A DNA stretch of 64,000 nucleotides from Clostridiales bacterium Firm_09 (lineage in GTDB: Bacteria; Bacillota; Clostridia; Christensenellales; DTU072). The notes beneath the pieces are model-generated. The model did no database searches, was not told where the DNA came from, and saw only the letters and a list, made by a program, of their open reading frames with translations. Made by a program: the position numbers and the translations under genes. This document shows positions 61,158 through 64,000 of the stretch, piece after piece (the stretch's first letter is position 1; every line of letters begins with the position of its first letter). The DNA lies in contig LVAO01000004.1 in NCBI GenBank assembly GCA_001604065.1, positions 42,011-106,010 on the forward strand, given 5' to 3'.

Positions 61158-61874
61158 TCAATACGTTTTGAGAAGCTCTATTTCTTTGTCCGTCAGATAT
61201 CTCCAGAGTCCCCTGCCCAGGCCGCCAAGCTTAAGATCCCCCACCGATACCCGTTTCAAAAAAACAACCTCTTTCCCGATCGTTTCGAACATACGGCGCA
61301 CCTGTCGGTTGCGTCCTTCATAAATGGTAATTTCGAAACGGGACAACGTATCCTCATCTTCCATCTTCAAAAACTTGATTTTTGATTTATGGAGCCGGAT
61401 GCCGTCAAGCTCGATGCCGTTGCGCAGAGTCGCAAGATCGTTCTCAGGCACAGTCCCTTCCACTTTGACAATGTAAGTTTTGGGGATATCCTGCGACGGA
61501 TGCGTCAGCTTATAGGCCAACGACCCGTCATTGGTAAGAAGAATCAGCCCTTCCGTATCATAATCCAGACGTCCGACAGGATAAAGACGCACATCTTTGA
61601 TGTCAATATAGTCAAAAATCGTCTTGCGTCCTTTCTCGTCCTTTACTGTGCAGACACAGCCCTTGGGCTTGTTGAACATGATATAGCGGTATCTTGAAAC
61701 AGGTTCCACTTTGTGTCCGGAAACAATGACGCTGTCGTTTGTCTCGTCTACAGACACGCCCAATTCTTTAACAATTTTGCCATTGACGCTCACCGCGCCA
61801 TCCATTATCAGTTTGTCTGCCGCCCTTCTGGAACACACTCCGCAATCGGCAATATATTTATTAAGTCGCACCAT
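61158..61874 (-). CDS. rluB: Pseudouridine synthase RluB family
   Basis: 238 residues. N-terminal S4 RNA-binding domain (residues 2-60; LNKYIADCGVCSRRAADKLI) and RsuA/RluB catalytic domain with D104 in GRLDYDTEGLILLTND and the EGRNRQVRRMF motif. It probably modifies 23S rRNA. It overlaps dacF by 14 bases; the dacF-rluB neighbourhood is familiar from Firmicutes. Confidence 0.93.
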   Translation of the reverse strand: MVRLNKYIADCGVCSRRAADKLIMDGAVSVNGKIVKELGVSVDETNDSVIVSGHKVEPVSRYRYIMFNKPKGCVCTVKDEKGRKTIFDYIDIKDVRLYPVGRLDYDTEGLILLTNDGSLAYKLTHPSQDIPKTYIVKVEGTVPENDLATLRNGIELDGIRLHKSKIKFLKMEDEDTLSRFEITIYEGRNRQVRRMFETIGKEVVFLKRVSVGDLKLGGLGRGLWRYLTDKEIELLKTY

Positions 61875-63048
61875 GTTTTATCCCAAAGAAATCCTTGATT
61901 TTATCCTTGAAGTCTTTCTTTTCTATAGTATCCATAGTATAGAGTTTTTCTTCAAAAATCAAGCGTTCGCAAAGCTTTATTTGTATTTTTCCGATGCTTT
62001 GGGATTTCTCGTGGGGCGCCTCCAGCGCCGCCGGAACAATCACTTCCGCCTTGCAGACTTCGCTGCCGTCCTTTTTAAGAGGATAATATCTGTCCTGCGC
62101 GGGATAAACTGAGGCTGACCGGACGTACACTCCTCCGACCTTACCTTCTTTGACAGCTATTTCGGCCGCAGGCTGTGTTTTGTCCACAACCTTTGTCATG
62201 CAGTAGGTATCATGGGCATAATCCATCAGACGCATGCACTCCTCCCACATGTCGGGCGTATTGAGAACGACCGCCACAACCTGCATATTATCGCGCAGAC
62301 TGGAAGCGATGAGACATCTGCCCGCTTTTTTTGTATAACCTGTTTTGATGCCGTTCCCGCCGCTGTACATGGACAGAATCTTATTCTTATTGTACAAATC
62401 GCGGATGGATTCTTCATTATCTCCCGAAATGCGCACGTGTCTGGCAGAACATATTTCCTTAAAAACTGGATTCTGAATGCCCACGGAGGCAATCACGGCG
62501 AGATCGTAGGCAGAGGTGTAATGATTGTTGTCATGCAAGCCGTGCGGATTGCAGAAATGCGTATTCTTCAGCCCAAGTTCCGCAGCCTTATCGTTCATCA
62601 TTTTCACAAAGCCCTGGACGCTTCCTCCCGCATGGATGGCGAGCGCGGTTGCGGCATCATTGCCGGAACGCAGCATCAGACCATATAAAAGCTCTTTCAC
62701 AGTCAGTTTTTCGCCTTCCCGAAGATAAATTGAGCTTCCCTCGATTCCTACGGCCGCTTTTGGCACGGTAACAACCGCTTCCATATCGCAATGCTCAATG
62801 ACGACAAGCGCCGTCATTGCCTTTGTTGTACTTGCCATGGGAAGGCGCGCATCGATGTTGGTTCCTTGCAGAACACGAAATGTCGTCGCTTCCATCACAA
62901 TGCCTGCGCTGCGCGCCGAAGCAACCGCAGGGTCCTGCTTCTCCGACCCGAAGGCAAAGACGGCGAAAGAAAAACAAAGTACGCAAATCAGAAGGATAAT
63001 TAAGATTTTCTGACGTTTCTTATCGTCGACTGTATGATTTCGAGCCAT
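61861..63048 (-). CDS. dacF: D-alanyl-D-alanine carboxypeptidase (DacF/PBP5-like)
   Basis: 395 residues. A membrane helix/signal peptide (residues 12-34) is followed by a peptidase S11 domain with all three catalytic motifs: S73-T-T-K76, S128-G-N130 and KTG in IKTGYTKKAG. A C-terminal beta domain and a basic tail (KKDFKDKIKDF) follow. It trims pentapeptides in peptidoglycan; the gerW neighbour suggests a sporulation-related copy. The start at 63048 lies inside the end of gerW and its ribosome binding site is weak. Confidence 0.92.
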   Translation of the reverse strand: MARNHTVDDKKRQKILIILLICVLCFSFAVFAFGSEKQDPAVASARSAGIVMEATTFRVLQGTNIDARLPMASTTKAMTALVVIEHCDMEAVVTVPKAAVGIEGSSIYLREGEKLTVKELLYGLMLRSGNDAATALAIHAGGSVQGFVKMMNDKAAELGLKNTHFCNPHGLHDNNHYTSAYDLAVIASVGIQNPVFKEICSARHVRISGDNEESIRDLYNKNKILSMYSGGNGIKTGYTKKAGRCLIASSLRDNMQVVAVVLNTPDMWEECMRLMDYAHDTYCMTKVVDKTQPAAEIAVKEGKVGGVYVRSASVYPAQDRYYPLKKDGSEVCKAEVIVPAALEAPHEKSQSIGKIQIKLCERLIFEEKLYTMDTIEKKDFKDKIKDFFGIKHGAT

Positions 63049-63356
63049 TTGTTGACGTTATCCCCCTGCGTTTTGATATAATAAATATCGCCTTCGCCCA
63101 CCACAAGAAACCCGAGCGGCGTTACCGTCATGCCGCCGCCGATCAGCGCCAGAGAATCCGGCAAAGAGGCGGCTTCTTTTTTTTCTTCGGTCTTTTTATC
63201 CGCTCCGCCCGTAACAAATCCGAAGGACAGTTTGCTGACGGGCAGCACCGAACAACCTCCGGCGGGAATCGGTTTTCCGATGACCGTATCCGCATCGACC
63301 ATAGTTTTCAGTCTGCTCATGATGTCGCCGAGCAAGGAATTCAAATCGTTTGTCAT
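63000..63356 (-). CDS. gerW: GerW family sporulation protein (YtfJ)
   Basis: 118 residues. The family signature is present: VIGKPIPAGGCSVLPVSKLSFGFVTGG and GGGMTVTPLGFLVVGEGDIYYI. In B. subtilis it is needed for spore germination by some germinants. It starts at the DUF2953 stop codon (one shared base) and overlaps dacF by 49 bases. Its presence suggests sporulation ancestry, though not proof of spore formation. Confidence 0.93.
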   Translation of the reverse strand: MTNDLNSLLGDIMSRLKTMVDADTVIGKPIPAGGCSVLPVSKLSFGFVTGGADKKTEEKKEAASLPDSLALIGGGMTVTPLGFLVVGEGDIYYIKTQGDNVNKWLEIIQSTIRNVRKS

Positions 63357-63898
63357 TACTCATCCTCCTGATTTTTAGTATTTCTTTTTTTTGAAAATAT
63401 CATCGATATTGCTATTCCAATCAGCACCAGCAAATTGAACTCTACCCGGAGCGTGATTTCAAGCTCCAGTCTTGTTCTGTCATAATCCGGCAGAATATGG
63501 ACTTCCGCGACGCGTCCGGATTCCGTCATATAATTCAATATCGGCTTCAACGCGGCGGTCATTGACGCCGACGCGATCGCCGTAAACGCCGCGTCATCTC
63601 CCCCGAATACCCCCCGGATATTTATTTTTTTGATTTTCAATTTTCTGAGCACCGAAGGGTCAAACGCAGGTTTGATTCCCTTATCCGTTACTTTGACCAG
63701 TCTCTTTCTGATGTTTCCGAAACGGAATACAAAGCCATGGTCGATTTCGACGCGCAAAGCGACTTGCGGCAAATCAAACAAACCCACATTTGCCGCAGCA
63801 ATTCCCTGTACGGCAGACACAAATGCATGACCGTGCAGATGAAGCGGAAAACTCAGAATCAGAAACAGAACACTGATCGTAAAAAAAGCGATAAGCAC
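63356..63898 (-). CDS. DUF2953 membrane-associated protein
   Basis: 180 residues. N-terminal hydrophobic segment, then the DUF2953 body (AALKPILNYMTESGRVAEVHILPDY; LELEITLRVEFNLLVLIGIAI) with a second membrane helix near the C-terminus and a short charged tail. The function is unknown; the gene is a frequent partner of gerW. The frame begins at a GTG (63898) that lies inside a strong terminator hairpin, without a ribosome binding site. Confidence 0.82.
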   Translation of the reverse strand: MLIAFFTISVLFLILSFPLHLHGHAFVSAVQGIAAANVGLFDLPQVALRVEIDHGFVFRFGNIRKRLVKVTDKGIKPAFDPSVLRKLKIKKINIRGVFGGDDAAFTAIASASMTAALKPILNYMTESGRVAEVHILPDYDRTRLELEITLRVEFNLLVLIGIAISMIFSKKRNTKNQEDE

Positions 63899-63918
63899 AA
63901 CGTTAGTATGCTTATCGC
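63881..63918 (-). terminator. Terminator of the upstream gene, overlapping the DUF2953 start
   Basis: TGCTTATCGC (63909-63918) pairs perfectly with GCGATAAGCA (63888-63897), 11-base loop, then seven Ts on the minus strand. It lies 18 bases past the stop of the gene ending at 63937. The DUF2953 GTG (63898) is at the loop edge and its first codons are the 3' arm and T-run. Confidence 0.85.
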
Positions 63919-63936
63919 AGACAAAAATACAAGAAT

Positions 63937-64000
63937 TTATCCCTTGATGATCTCTTTTTCGTTTTCTTTTTTGATAAAGAAATAGGAAGGCCTTTCTTTA
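63937..64000 (-). CDS. C-terminal end of an unidentified gene (partial)
   Basis: An open frame enters from the right edge and ends with TAA at 63939-63937, giving about 20 residues (KERPSYFFIKKENEKEIIKG). Too short to identify. A strong terminator directly after the stop supports a real gene. In related genomes this place often holds scpB or another housekeeping gene, but I cannot confirm that here. Confidence 0.5.
   Translation of the reverse strand, partial: KERPSYFFIKKENEKEIIKG

Overview
The window looks like a chromosomal segment of a low-to-moderate GC, Gram-positive, strictly anaerobic Clostridia-type bacterium. The evidence is a SCIFF peptide with its radical-SAM maturase, a GerW (YtfJ) gene next to a DacF-type carboxypeptidase, the DapL/DapF route to meso-diaminopimelate, an HemZ-type radical-SAM enzyme, the classic dnaG-rpoD-trmK-nif3-zinc ribbon operon, RecJ-RelA, and AGGAGG-type ribosome binding sites with frequent TTG/GTG starts. 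Lipoproteins with InlB-type repeats plus a DUF2207/LemA pair fit uncultured gut Clostridia (perhaps Christensenellales), but that placement is inference only. I see no integrase, transposase, phage module or CRISPR array. Most genes lie on the minus strand in tightly overlapping operons.

Layout. 1-4.1 kb (minus): partial hemZ, an MBL-fold hydrolase overlapping isocitrate dehydrogenase, then thyA-folA. 4.2-7.5 kb (minus): a large lipoprotein with InlB repeats, a leucine-rich region and a transglutaminase-like domain. 7.6-14.4 kb (plus): an SF1 helicase-nuclease fusion, then DegV-ApbE-NusG domain II-Gx transporter with overlapping ends, a set that resembles part of a flavin-based extracellular electron transfer locus. 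14.4-24.3 kb (minus): dinB-coaE-polA-PTS EIIC chained by overlaps, then a GH2 beta-galactosidase followed by a patatin. 24.5-29.5 kb (minus): dapF-dapL-purA-secreted PI-PLC-niaR. 29.6-35.5 kb (minus): the sigma factor/primase operon, a Gly/Tyr-rich tail-anchored protein and rpsU.

35.7-43.7 kb: two small orphan genes on the plus strand, tRNA-Gly, a MoaD/ThiS-ThiF fusion, and a purine salvage unit (xpt-bmp-nupO-nupP-nupQ). 43.8-46.3 kb: lemA-DUF2207. 46.5-51.7 kb: tRNA-Leu and tRNA-Cys, a double metallophosphoesterase ectoenzyme, a cupin and a six-tRNA cluster. 52-57 kb: recJ-relA-putative membrane metalloprotease. 57-59.4 kb: secD-secF. 59.5-61 kb: SCIFF peptide and maturase. 61.2-64 kb: DUF2953-gerW-dacF-rluB and the end of one more gene.

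The most interesting points are: the helicase-nuclease fusion with a sharp promoter that argues for a TTG start; the ApbE/NusG-II/Gx mini-cluster; a strong promoter plus tandem operator overlapping the niaR stop codon; a perfect dyad over the dapF ribosome binding site; the ThiS-ThiF fusion that lacks the diglycine tail and has a promoter predicting a leaderless mRNA; two places where a strong terminator abuts or contains the start of the next gene (recJ and DUF2953); a LemA without its membrane anchor; and the unassigned Gly/Tyr-rich tail-anchored protein. I did not find one clearly novel multi-gene system; these are leads.
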